Assembly: GCA_964438735.1 (NCBI GenBank)
Contig: CAYTLW010000013.1
Location: 1-64,000 of the forward strand
Length of the DNA stretch: 64,000 bases
Direction: 5' to 3'
Origin: CAYTLW01 sp964438735
GTDB lineage: Bacteria > Myxococcota_A > UBA9042
The translations under genes and the position numbers were made by a program. The notes beneath the pieces are model-generated. The model searched no databases. It was not told the DNA's origin and saw nothing but the letters and a program-made list of their open reading frames with translations. Positions within the stretch are counted from its first letter, which is position 1. Each line of letters begins with the position of its first letter. Shown piece by piece: positions 9,046-17,168 of this stretch.

Positions 9046-10068
9046 TCAGCCGGCGATCTCTCCCGTCAGGGCGTGCAACCGCGCGGCGTAGCCCCACTCG
9101 TTGTCGTACCAGGCCACCGCCTTGATCAGGTGGTTGCCCTGCACGCGGGTCAGGGCGATGTCGACCACGCTGCCGGTGGCCTCGCCGATGACGTCGCTGG
9201 ACACGATCGGCCGATCCTCGATGCGCATGACGCCCGGCGGCAGCGCCGCGCAGGCGGCCCGCAGGCCTTCCTTCACCGCTTCGACCGTCACTGGCTTGCG
9301 GGTCTGCACCGCCAGATCGACCAGCGAGCAGTCCAGGACAGGCACGCGAACCGCGTAGCCGTCGATGCGCCCGTCGAGCTCTGGCACCACCAGGCCGATG
9401 GCCTGCGCCGCGCCGGTGCTCGTGGGCACGATGTTCATGGCGCCCGCCCGGCCGCGCCGCGGATCCTTGTGCGGCGAGTCGAGGAATTCCTGGTCCTTGG
9501 TGTAGGCGTGGATGGTCGTCATCTGGGCCGACTCGACGCCCCACTGCTCGTGGATCGCTCGCGCGAGCGGCGCCAGGCAGGTGGTCGTGCAGCTGGCCGC
9601 CGAGATGATGGTGTGATCGCCGGTGATCTGGTCGCTGTTGATGCCGCAGATGGCGGTGATGTCCGGCTTGTCCTTCTTGTCGCCGGGTGCCGAGATGATG
9701 ACGCGCTTGGCGCCAGCCTCCAGGTGCAGCGCCGCCTGGCTGCGCTTGCGGAAGAAGCCGGTGCACTCGATCACCAGATCGACGCCCAGCTCTTCCCACG
9801 GCAGCTTGGTCGGATCGCGCTCGGCGAAACAGGTCACGCGGACGTCGCCCACCTGCAGCTGGTTGTCGTCCAGCACCTCTACCGGCAGATCAAAGTGGCC
9901 GTGGGTGGTGTCGAACTCGAGCAGGTACGCCAGTTGCTCGCGAGGGATCAGATCATTGACCGCAACCCACTCGTACTTGGGGTCGGGATCGGTGGCGATC
10001 ATTCGGGCGAGGCAGCGGCCGATGCGGCCAAATCCATTGATGGCGACGCGTGGGAGTCTCTGAGTCAT
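9046..10068 (-). CDS. gapA: Type I glyceraldehyde-3-phosphate dehydrogenase
   Basis: The protein performs phosphorylating oxidation of glyceraldehyde 3-phosphate with NAD. It has 340 residues. The Rossmann motif INGFGRIGR and the Asp of VND (about residue 39) favour NAD over NADP. The catalytic cysteine is Cys160 in SAASCTTTC, and the C-terminal YDNEWGYAARL motif is intact. It is the first gene of the glycolysis-secG-dapD operon. The upstream region holds a good promoter and a 10-bp palindrome. Only a weak, distant AGGA precedes the ATG. Confidence 0.98.
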   Translation of the reverse strand: MTQRLPRVAINGFGRIGRCLARMIATDPDPKYEWVAVNDLIPREQLAYLLEFDTTHGHFDLPVEVLDDNQLQVGDVRVTCFAERDPTKLPWEELGVDLVIECTGFFRKRSQAALHLEAGAKRVIISAPGDKKDKPDITAICGINSDQITGDHTIISAASCTTTCLAPLARAIHEQWGVESAQMTTIHAYTKDQEFLDSPHKDPRRGRAGAMNIVPTSTGAAQAIGLVVPELDGRIDGYAVRVPVLDCSLVDLAVQTRKPVTVEAVKEGLRAACAALPPGVMRIEDRPIVSSDVIGEATGSVVDIALTRVQGNHLIKAVAWYDNEWGYAARLHALTGEIAG

Positions 10069-10106
10069 GTTGGAAGACCATCCTGAAGCAGTAGAAGGTT
10101 GTTTTC

Positions 10107-10116
10107 GTTCGCGAAC
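10107..10116. promoter_or_regulatory. GTTCGCGAAC palindrome in the gapA leader
   Basis: A perfect 10-bp palindrome lies between the predicted gapA -10 box (10142-10137) and the start codon at 10068. It would be about 15-25 bases downstream of the transcription start, a usual position for a repressor operator. No regulator is identified. Confidence 0.3.
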
Positions 10117-10136
10117 TTGTGAGCAAACGGCGCCGA

Positions 10137-10165
10137 AAGCTATGCGCGCGCAAGCCGAAAGTCAA
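10137..10165 (-). promoter_or_regulatory. Promoter of the gapA-pgk-tpiA-secG-dapD operon
   Basis: On the minus strand TTGACT (10165-10160), a 17-base spacer and TAGCTT (10142-10137) are well placed upstream of gapA. The leader would be about 60 bases. Confidence 0.6.
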
Positions 10166-10174
10166 TGGAGATCG

Positions 10175-11146
10175 CTATCGCCGGTAGCCCGTCAGTGATT
10201 CCAGCAGGGCGGCGGTCTGGGCGCTGTTGTGAGCGACCTGGCGCAGTCCGATGGCGGCGACCACCATCAAGAGGGTCAGGCCCAGGGCGCAGAGGCTGCC
10301 GACCAGGGCCGCGGCGGCCGTGAGCACGGACACGTCCGAACCCACAAGAATGCTGACCAGTGCGGCGATCAAGCAGGCGAGGGCGAGGGTGCCCAGAATG
10401 CCCGCGGCGACCTCCAGGGCGCGGGCGAAGCCGTCAACAACGTGCAGGCGACGCCGTTGATCGGCGATGTGCACGGCCAGCACGTCTGGATTAAGGGGCA
10501 GGATCGACGGTGTCTGCGGCGGCAGGGCCAAGGCTGTCGGCGCGCCGCCTGGGCTGCGTGGATTGGCCCTGGGTTTCGGACGGCCCGGCTTGCGCTGCAG
10601 CTGCTTCTTGGGCCGCAGCGGTCGGGGGCGTGGGCGGTTGCCCTGGCTGGCCAGCGGTCGCGGGTCCTTCTTGAGTACATCCTCGGATGAATCGAAGGTC
10701 TGAATCACGTCCGATGATTCGCGCGCGCGGCCGACCAGGTCCGGGCGCGACGAGCCCGGCGCCGGCCGCACGGGCGCCACCAGACCGGGCTCGACCGTTC
10801 GGCGTGCGCTTGGCAGCTTGGGCGGCATCTCTCCTGGCAGCAACGTCGGGCGGCGACGGCGGGGGGCCGGCACGCGCCGACGCAGATCGGCAGCCTCGCG
10901 GGCGGCCAGACCGGCGCGGCCCAATTCGGTCTCGCTACCCTCCGGAAACGCCTGGATGTCCAGACCCGTGTTGGTTCGTGGCCGATCCGGAAGATCCACG
11001 TCGTGGGCGCCGGGACGCTCGTGTTCGGGCAGCGGTGGTGGCGCTGTCTGCCGGGCGATGAACGCCGTCGCTTCTGGTTCCGGCTCGCCATCCGACATGT
11101 GGTCGGGCAGCGGCGGGATGGCGGCTGGCAGCGGGTCGTGCGTCAT
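10175..11146 (-). CDS. Proline/arginine-rich protein with two C-terminal membrane helices
   Basis: The 323-residue protein has no recognised family. Residues 1 to about 215 are low complexity and rich in Pro, Arg, Glu and Ala, with short basic runs (RRRVPAPRRRRP), and are probably disordered and cytoplasmic. The C-terminal part has two strong hydrophobic segments (LGTLALACLIAALVSILVG and ALVGSLCALGLTLLMVVAA) separated by a short loop. The ATG overlaps the stop of the upstream gene by 4 bases (ATGA), so translation is coupled and the two products probably work together. Confidence 0.6.
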   Translation of the reverse strand: MTHDPLPAAIPPLPDHMSDGEPEPEATAFIARQTAPPPLPEHERPGAHDVDLPDRPRTNTGLDIQAFPEGSETELGRAGLAAREAADLRRRVPAPRRRRPTLLPGEMPPKLPSARRTVEPGLVAPVRPAPGSSRPDLVGRARESSDVIQTFDSSEDVLKKDPRPLASQGNRPRPRPLRPKKQLQRKPGRPKPRANPRSPGGAPTALALPPQTPSILPLNPDVLAVHIADQRRRLHVVDGFARALEVAAGILGTLALACLIAALVSILVGSDVSVLTAAAALVGSLCALGLTLLMVVAAIGLRQVAHNSAQTAALLESLTGYRR

Positions 11147-12612
11147 TTCCGCTTCGGCTTGGTGCTCGGCCGGGCAGTTCCGGCACTGGCTATCTTACAC
11201 TGGTTTCGCACCGCTTGCAGCGCCCCAAGCAGCACCTTGCGCGAGGCATCGGGCAGCGCAGACTTGCCAACAACAAAGATCAACGACTCGGCGCGCTGGT
11301 CAGCTCGGCAGGGGCCTGCCTGCCGCTGCAGGTCCACACGGTGGGCCATGGCCATGATCGGGCCCAGCGCCGCGTTGGGCGGCAGTGCGCCACGGGCGCG
11401 GGCGAAGAGTTGCCGTGGCGAGGCGACCAACGCCGGTGCATCGCCCGGCTGTTCGACCACGTCCAGGCCGCCGCCGGCGATGGCTTTGGCATAGCCCAGC
11501 GCCATGGCGTGCTGACCATTCATCACGGAAAGCCGCAGACCGTGCGGATTGCCACGGGTGGCCCGATTGCGCGCGGCGATGGCCTGCCAGACGATGGCCA
11601 GGACGTCCAGCGGTGTCTGGCGCTGCAGCGAGACCGCGGCGTTGATGGCGGCGACGCTCTGGTCGCCCGTGCGATCCTGGTCCAGCAACTTGCCGAAGTG
11701 GTCGGCCTTGAGCCGCGACCAGGTCGCGATCTGACGAATCGCCGGCACGCCCAGATAACCCTTGAACACCGGCGCGGCGACGGCGAAGGCGACGTCATCT
11801 CGCTGGCTGGCGGCGAATACTTCGCCGGTGGTGGCATTGGCGGCGAGCCGCTTGCGCACGCGCTCCGCCGGCGGCGCCGGCAGGGTGATCTGTCCGCTGT
11901 ACGGGGCGCGTTGCTTGCGATTGCAGGCGCGCCGGAGCCGCTTGCTCAACTTGCTGGCGGCCTCGGCCACAGGCAGGCCGACGCTTGCCTTGGCGGGCGC
12001 GCGGGCGGCCTTCTGTACGGCGAGCCACGCCTCGCAGGCTTGCTTGCCGCGCTTGGGGGCGAAGGCGGCGCGGGCCAACGCCAGCGCGAGGTGATGCGCT
12101 TGCACTTTGGGGCCCTTGGCCACAGCGAGTTCGAGCAGCTGCACCGCCCCGGCGTCGGTGAGCAGGCGTCCTCGCTTCAGAGCCACCGCCGGCTTCTTGG
12201 CGTCGAGCAGGCGCAGCCAGCCCAGGAACAGGGCTTCTCTGGCGTCGAGCACGCCGGATGGCAGCGTCTTGTCCAAGAGGGCGCCGCTTGGCCCGATGGT
12301 GTGGCGTGCACGGAGCGCGCGCGTGACCGCGGCGGCGACCTTGTGTTTGCGCACCCCAGCGCTGCCGGGCGCGTCCGCGATGGCCCACGCCAGGTGTGCC
12401 GGCGTGCCGTCGTCCAGCGCCCGCTCACGGGTCAGGATCGTCAGGTATCCCGCCTTCTTGACTTCGCTCACCGTGGGATGTTCCGCATGTGCGTTGGCCA
12501 CCTGTCGGCCGCCGATGGCTTTGCTGGCGCGTCGCGCTGCCGAGGCCTCCTGCGTGGTGATGAATGCCAGTGTCAGGACCACCAGCGGCACGAAACCTCG
12601 TGCTCCTCTCAT
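11143..12612 (-). CDS. Secreted alpha-helical protein of unknown function
   Basis: The 489-residue protein starts at the ATG at 12612, which has AGGAGG 6 bases upstream; longer in-frame extension crosses the divergent gene's control region. A signal peptide with basic n-region ends at ASA (about residue 25). The rest is Ala/Lys/Arg-rich helix with helical-repeat character (ALFLGWLRLLDAKKPAVALK, LALALARAAFAPKRG). It ends in a basic tail. No catalytic motif is visible. It is divergent from an ArsA-like ATPase and translationally coupled to the next membrane protein. Confidence 0.6.
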   Translation of the reverse strand: MRGARGFVPLVVLTLAFITTQEASAARRASKAIGGRQVANAHAEHPTVSEVKKAGYLTILTRERALDDGTPAHLAWAIADAPGSAGVRKHKVAAAVTRALRARHTIGPSGALLDKTLPSGVLDAREALFLGWLRLLDAKKPAVALKRGRLLTDAGAVQLLELAVAKGPKVQAHHLALALARAAFAPKRGKQACEAWLAVQKAARAPAKASVGLPVAEAASKLSKRLRRACNRKQRAPYSGQITLPAPPAERVRKRLAANATTGEVFAASQRDDVAFAVAAPVFKGYLGVPAIRQIATWSRLKADHFGKLLDQDRTGDQSVAAINAAVSLQRQTPLDVLAIVWQAIAARNRATRGNPHGLRLSVMNGQHAMALGYAKAIAGGGLDVVEQPGDAPALVASPRQLFARARGALPPNAALGPIMAMAHRVDLQRQAGPCRADQRAESLIFVVGKSALPDASRKVLLGALQAVRNQCKIASAGTARPSTKPKRK

Positions 12613-12661
12613 GCTCAACCTCCTGCGGACCCGCAGTCGGGCCGCGTCACGCCAGCGATGC

Positions 12662-12690
12662 ACGCTACCCACCCGACCGCTTGCGTGCAA
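12662..12690 (-). promoter_or_regulatory. Candidate promoter for the 11143-12612 gene
   Basis: On the minus strand TTGCAC (12690-12685), a 17-base spacer and TAGCGT (12667-12662) lie about 50 bases upstream of the ATG. Confidence 0.45.
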
Positions 12691-12802
12691 CGGACGTGTG
12701 CGCCCGTCCATTCGCAAACCTGCACGGTCGCCCCCTTGTCTGGATCGCCGGCCTGTCGGACCATGCGCAATCCCGCGGCTCGGCCGAGCCAGGAGTGCAT
12801 CG

Positions 12803-13780
12803 GTGCCAAGCAGACTCTTCGATCGGCGCTTCGTGATCGTCTCCGGCAAGGGCGGAGTCGGCAAGTCGTCGGTGAGCACCGCGCTGGGTATCGCCGCCGC
12901 ACGGCTGGGCCGCCGCACCTGCATCGTGCAGCTGCATACCCGCGATACCATCGGCCGCCACTTCGGCCTGCCGCCCATCAGTTACGAGCCGCTACGACTG
13001 GACCCGGAGTTGCCGCTCTGGGGCACCATGCTTCGGCCGCGCGACGCCTTGCGTGAGTACAGCCTGATGAAGCTGCGCTTCCGTGCCCTGCATCGGCTGG
13101 TCTTTGAGAACGATGTCATGCGGCGGGTCGTCGACATGATGCCGGGCATCACCGAGATCCTCCTGCTGGGCAAGGCCTGGCACATGGAGAGTCGGGCGGT
13201 GGACTCCGAAGGGGCGCCGACGTGGGATACCTTGATCATCGACGCGCCCTCCACCGGCCACGGGATCAGCCTGCTCCGCCTGCCTGAGGTCGTGCTCAGC
13301 GCGGTCCATGTCGGCCCGCTGGCCGAAGATGCGCGGTTGATGCGCGAACTGCTCACCGACCCGACCCGGACGTCGTTCAATATCGTCACCCTGCCGCAGG
13401 AGCTGGCGGTCAACGAGGCGTTGGAGCTGGCGGCGACGGCGCGCGAAGTGATCGGCGTGCCTGTGGGCTACATGTTCGTCAACTGCGTGCTGCCGCCCCT
13501 CTTTGACAGCGAGCAGGCCGAGGTGATCGATCACGCCCGCGGCAACGGCGCCGGGCCGCTGGTGGACACCTGCGTGGCGGCCGTTGATCACTATCTGCAC
13601 CGGCGAGGCAACCAGTCCCAACAGCTGGCCAGGGTACGTGCCGGCTCGGCCATGCCCCTGGTGGAATTGCCGCACTTGATGCGCGCGATGGATCGGGCGG
13701 GGCTGGATCGGCTCAGTGAACTCTGCGTCGACGGTATGGCCCGAACAGACGCCATGAACGGCGCCGCGGCGGCGCCTTGA
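12803..13780 (+). CDS. ArsA/Get3-family ATPase
   Basis: The 325-residue P-loop ATPase has a deviant Walker A, SGKGGVGKSS (residues 14-23), and the ArsA-type switch segment DAPSTGHGISLLRLPE. Later come FNIVTLPQELAVNEALE and MFVNCVLPPLF, also typical of the ArsA/Get3 family. It has one ATPase unit, so a dimer is expected. The GTG at 12803 is chosen for AGGAG at 7 bases spacing; upstream in-frame ATGs lie inside the divergent gene. No arsenic genes are adjacent. In myxobacteria such proteins are often of unknown role (anion pumping, tail-anchored protein handling or cell polarity are options). Confidence 0.8.
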   Translation: MPSRLFDRRFVIVSGKGGVGKSSVSTALGIAAARLGRRTCIVQLHTRDTIGRHFGLPPISYEPLRLDPELPLWGTMLRPRDALREYSLMKLRFRALHRLVFENDVMRRVVDMMPGITEILLLGKAWHMESRAVDSEGAPTWDTLIIDAPSTGHGISLLRLPEVVLSAVHVGPLAEDARLMRELLTDPTRTSFNIVTLPQELAVNEALELAATAREVIGVPVGYMFVNCVLPPLFDSEQAEVIDHARGNGAGPLVDTCVAAVDHYLHRRGNQSQQLARVRAGSAMPLVELPHLMRAMDRAGLDRLSELCVDGMARTDAMNGAAAAP

Positions 13781-13814
13781 TCGGCTCGCACGTCAACAGA
13801 TGGTCGGACGCCCG

Positions 13815-13844
13815 TTGACAAGCCCACCCCTGCGCCCCTAGGGT
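13815..13844 (+). promoter_or_regulatory. Promoter for pyrG
   Basis: TTGACA (13815-13820), an 18-base spacer and TAGGGT (13839-13844) lie 58 bases before the pyrG ATG, downstream of the ArsA-like gene. Confidence 0.6.
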
Positions 13845-13901
13845 CGCGGCCCGGGCTGCATTGCCGCCCCATCGCTCCCCACCTTCTCCGCGAGGCGGTC
13901 G

Positions 13902-15533
13902 ATGGCAGTCCGGACCAAGCCAACAAAATACATCTTCGTAACCGGTGGCGTTGTCTCGTCGATCGGCAAGGGATTGAGCGCGGCGGTGCTGGGCGCGCTG
14001 CTTGAGGGGCGTGGCCTGAAGGTCACCAATATCAAGCTGGATCCCTATATCAACGTCGATCCGGGCACCATGAGCCCGTATCAACACGGCGAGGTGTTCG
14101 TCACCGATGACGGCGCCGAGACCGACCTGGACCTTGGCCACTACGAGCGCTTCACCACCGCGACCATGCGCAAGGCCAACAACTTCACCACGGGCCAGGT
14201 CTACGACTCGGTGATCTCGCGTGAGCGGCGTGGCGAGTACCTGGGTCGCACGGTGCAGGTGATCCCCCACGTCACCGACGAGATCAAGGACAAGATCCGC
14301 GAGGCGGCCGAGGGCATCGATATCGCCATCGTCGAGATCGGCGGCACCGTGGGCGACATCGAGTCGCTGCCCTTCCTGGAGGCCATCCGGCAGATGCGCC
14401 TGGAGGTGGGCTACCAGAACGCGCTCAACATTCACGTCACCCTGCTGCCCTACATCAAGACCGCCGGCGAGGTGAAGACCAAGCCGACGCAGCACTCGGT
14501 GCAGAAGCTGCGCGAGATCGGCATCCAGCCGGACATCATCCTGGCCCGCCACGATCATCCGCTGGAGCCCACCACGCGGGACAAGCTGTCGCTCTTCTGC
14601 AACGTGACCAAGGAGTGCGTCATCGCGGCGCCCGACGTGCCCTGCATCTATGATCTGCCCGAGCACCTGCACGACGCCGGATTGGACGATCGCGTGGTGG
14701 AGTTGATGGGCATCTGGTCACGCGAGCCGGAGCTGGACGCCTGGGTTCAATTCGCCCAGGTCTTCAAGACCGCGGCGCGGCGGGCCCGCATCGGCATCGT
14801 CGGCAAGTACGTCGAACTGACCGAGAGCTACAAGTCGCTGCACGAGGCGCTGGTGCACGGCGGCGTGGCCAACGAGTGCACCGTTGAGCTGGTCTACATC
14901 GACGCCGAGGAGCTGGAACGCGACGGCGCCGGCAACCTGCTGGGTGATGTCGACGGCGTGCTGGTGCCCGGCGGCTTCGGGCTGCGCGGCGCCGAGGGCA
15001 AGATCAGCGCTGTAAAGTGGGCGCGAGAGAACGGCGTGCCCTTCTTCGGCATCTGTCTGGGTATGCAGATCGCGGTCATCGAGTTTGCCCGCCATGTCTG
15101 TGGTCTCGAGGGCGCCCATTCCACTGAATTCGAGCCCGCGACCGCCCACCCGGTGGTCCACTTGATGCCCGATCAGCGAGGCGTGACCGACAAGGGCGCC
15201 ACAATGCGCCTGGGCGCATATCCGTGCGTGCTGGACAAGGACACGCTGGCGGCTCGTATCTACGGCACTCGGCAGATCAGCGAGCGACATCGCCACCGCT
15301 ACGAGGTCAACAACGACTTCCGCGTTCAGCTCGGCGACAAGGGGCTCCGTCTCAGCGGCGTATCGCCTGACGGACGCCTGGTGGAGATGTGCGAGATCGG
15401 CGCCCATCCCTACTTCGTTGGTTGCCAGTTCCACCCGGAGTTCAAGAGTCGCCCGACGCGGCCGCACCCGCTGTTCACCGAATTCGTGGCCGCCTGCCTC
15501 AAGCGGGCCGCGGACATGGTAGCCGCAGCGTAG
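13902..15533 (+). CDS. pyrG: CTP synthase
   Basis: The enzyme aminates UTP to CTP using ATP and glutamine. It has 543 residues. The N-terminal synthetase domain begins KYIFVTGGVVSSIGKGL with the P-loop, followed by the DPYINVDPGTMSPYQHGEVF signature. The C-terminal class I glutamine amidotransferase domain has the nucleophile in FFGICLGMQ (Cys about 385) and His/Glu in QFHPEF. It has its own promoter. Its stop overlaps the rsmI start by one base. Confidence 0.98.
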   Translation: MAVRTKPTKYIFVTGGVVSSIGKGLSAAVLGALLEGRGLKVTNIKLDPYINVDPGTMSPYQHGEVFVTDDGAETDLDLGHYERFTTATMRKANNFTTGQVYDSVISRERRGEYLGRTVQVIPHVTDEIKDKIREAAEGIDIAIVEIGGTVGDIESLPFLEAIRQMRLEVGYQNALNIHVTLLPYIKTAGEVKTKPTQHSVQKLREIGIQPDIILARHDHPLEPTTRDKLSLFCNVTKECVIAAPDVPCIYDLPEHLHDAGLDDRVVELMGIWSREPELDAWVQFAQVFKTAARRARIGIVGKYVELTESYKSLHEALVHGGVANECTVELVYIDAEELERDGAGNLLGDVDGVLVPGGFGLRGAEGKISAVKWARENGVPFFGICLGMQIAVIEFARHVCGLEGAHSTEFEPATAHPVVHLMPDQRGVTDKGATMRLGAYPCVLDKDTLAARIYGTRQISERHRHRYEVNNDFRVQLGDKGLRLSGVSPDGRLVEMCEIGAHPYFVGCQFHPEFKSRPTRPHPLFTEFVAACLKRAADMVAAA

Positions 15534-16423
15534 TGGTCCCGACAGATCCCTCCAGCATCGGCCTGGAGCGGCGCGAGGCGGCGCTCTATGTCGTCGCCAC
15601 GCCCATCGGCAATCTCGGCGATCTCTCGCCCCGGGCCAGCCGCGTGCTGGCCGCGGTGGACCTGCTCTTGTGCGAGGACACCCGCCACAGCGCCGCGCTG
15701 TTGGAGCAGGTTGGTGCGCGACCCGAGCGCTGGTCCCTGAACGCCCACAACGAGGAGGGGCGCATTCCGGCGGTGCTGGCGCGTCTTGAAGCGGGTGGCT
15801 CCGTCGCTTTGATCAGCGATGCGGGTACGCCCTGTCTGAACGACCCGGGCGGTCGCCTGGTGGACGCCGTGCAGGCGGCGGGCCTGCCGGTGGTGGCCCT
15901 GCCCGGTCCCTTCGCCGCGGCGGTGGCCTTGTCGGGCGCAGGATTGCCGGCGGTGCCTTTCACCTTCTGGGGATTCCTGGCCAAGCGAAGCGGCAGTCGC
16001 CGCAACCAGTTGACCGAACGCCTGCGCGCTGGCGTTGGAGGCGAGGTCATGACCCACGCCTTCTACGTGCCAGGCCGCGACCTGCGCGCCTTCTGTGGCG
16101 ATGTACACGCCGTGGCGCCGCTGTCGCGCCTGGTGGTGGCCCGGGAGCTGAGCAAGCTGCACGAAGGCTGGTTGCGCGGCCTCCCTGGGGCGGTGGCCGA
16201 GGCCCTGAGCGACGAGCAGCTGCGCGGCGAGGCCGTGGTGCTGGTGACGGTCGATCGGAAGAGCGAGGCGGGCGGCGAGGAGTTGGACGCGGACGCCTTG
16301 ATCGGCCAGGCCATCGCCGACGGACTCGAACGCAAGGCCGCCCTGCGCCAGATCAGCCAGCAGACCGGCATCGGTCGGCGAGAACTCTATCGTCGCTGGT
16401 TGCAACTCAAAGACGAGCCGTAG
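15533..16423 (+). CDS. rsmI: 16S rRNA (cytidine-1402-2'-O)-methyltransferase
   Basis: RsmI is an S-adenosylmethionine-dependent enzyme that 2'-O-methylates C1402 in the ribosomal decoding centre. It has 296 residues. YVVATPIGNLGDLSPRA, LLLCEDTRHS, LISDAGTPCLNDPG and the FWGFLAKRSG segment are family signatures of the tetrapyrrole-methylase fold. The start is GTG at 15533, overlapping the pyrG TAG (TAGTG); no separate ribosome-binding site is seen, so reinitiation is likely. The C-terminal helical part (ALRQISQQTGIGRRELYRRW) looks like the usual C-terminal HTH-like extension. Confidence 0.94.
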   Translation: MVPTDPSSIGLERREAALYVVATPIGNLGDLSPRASRVLAAVDLLLCEDTRHSAALLEQVGARPERWSLNAHNEEGRIPAVLARLEAGGSVALISDAGTPCLNDPGGRLVDAVQAAGLPVVALPGPFAAAVALSGAGLPAVPFTFWGFLAKRSGSRRNQLTERLRAGVGGEVMTHAFYVPGRDLRAFCGDVHAVAPLSRLVVARELSKLHEGWLRGLPGAVAEALSDEQLRGEAVVLVTVDRKSEAGGEELDADALIGQAIADGLERKAALRQISQQTGIGRRELYRRWLQLKDEP

Positions 16424-16444
16424 ACGAGCTCCGGCCCCCCAAAA

Positions 16445-17143
16445 CTACGGCGTCGGTGTTACCCAGACCGCGCCCTCGTCGGTGGTCTCCCGCTTCCAGA
16501 TCGGCACCGTCTTCTTCAACTCATCGATGATGAACCGACAGCCCGCAAAGGCTTCTGCGCGGTGCGCGGCGCTGGTGGCGATGTCCACCGCCACCTCGCC
16601 GATGGGCGCGTGGCCGATGCGATGCAATACCCGCGCGTCCACCAGGCCGAAGCGCTCGATGGCCTCGTCGGCGATGCGGGCCAGCTCCTTGGTGGCCAGC
16701 GGCACGTGGGCCTCGAAGTCGAGGTGCTGGATCGACTGGCCCTGGCTGACGTTGCGCGTCACGCCGGTGAATGTGGCGATGCCACCGGCGCCTTCGGTCG
16801 ACAGCAGGCGGCTGGCCTCGCCGACGGCGATGTTCCGGTCGACCACCCACGATCGACGCGGTGGCGTCGGCGCGCCTGCTCCGCCGCTGACCGGGGGCAG
16901 CACGTACAGGGTGTCGCCAGCGCCGATGGTGTCGCTGTTGATCGCGAACTCATCGTTGCAGGCGATGCGCGAGGTGCCCAGGACGCGCTCCACGTCCGGG
17001 CGATGGGCGATCAGGCGCAGCCGAAACGCGCCGATCGTCTCGCCGTCGACGTGCGGCAGCTGCTCTTCGCTGCGACCGGCGGCATCGCGCGACGAGGCGA
17101 AATAGATCACCGTGATTGTTGCCTGGCCTGTCTGCTCGCTCAT
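16445..17143 (-). CDS. Fused molybdopterin synthase MoaD-MoaE
   Basis: One 232-residue chain carries both subunits that put the dithiolene sulfurs into cyclic pyranopterin monophosphate. Residues 8-88 are MoaD, a ubiquitin-like fold ending in the double glycine of LPPVSGG (87-88), which in free MoaD is the thiocarboxylated C-terminus. A linker, GAGAPTPPRR, joins it to MoaE (about 98-232), which keeps HRIGHAPIGE and the catalytic-lysine region DELKKTVPIWKRE. To work, the chain must presumably be cut after the GG, as described for mycobacterial MoaX. The ATG at 17143 follows GGAGG. It lies 25 bases after the helicase gene. No other moa genes are nearby. Confidence 0.9.
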   Translation of the reverse strand: MSEQTGQATITVIYFASSRDAAGRSEEQLPHVDGETIGAFRLRLIAHRPDVERVLGTSRIACNDEFAINSDTIGAGDTLYVLPPVSGGAGAPTPPRRSWVVDRNIAVGEASRLLSTEGAGGIATFTGVTRNVSQGQSIQHLDFEAHVPLATKELARIADEAIERFGLVDARVLHRIGHAPIGEVAVDIATSAAHRAEAFAGCRFIIDELKKTVPIWKRETTDEGAVWVTPTP

Positions 17144-17168
17144 CTGGACCTCCACTCCCGGTCCCCAA

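Noticed and set aside
8141..9091. Plus-strand frame across pgk
   Set aside because: It is a high-GC shadow of a conserved glycolytic gene.
15410..16405. Frame antisense to rsmI
   Set aside because: The sense gene has clear RsmI motifs and couples to pyrG; the antisense product has no domain.
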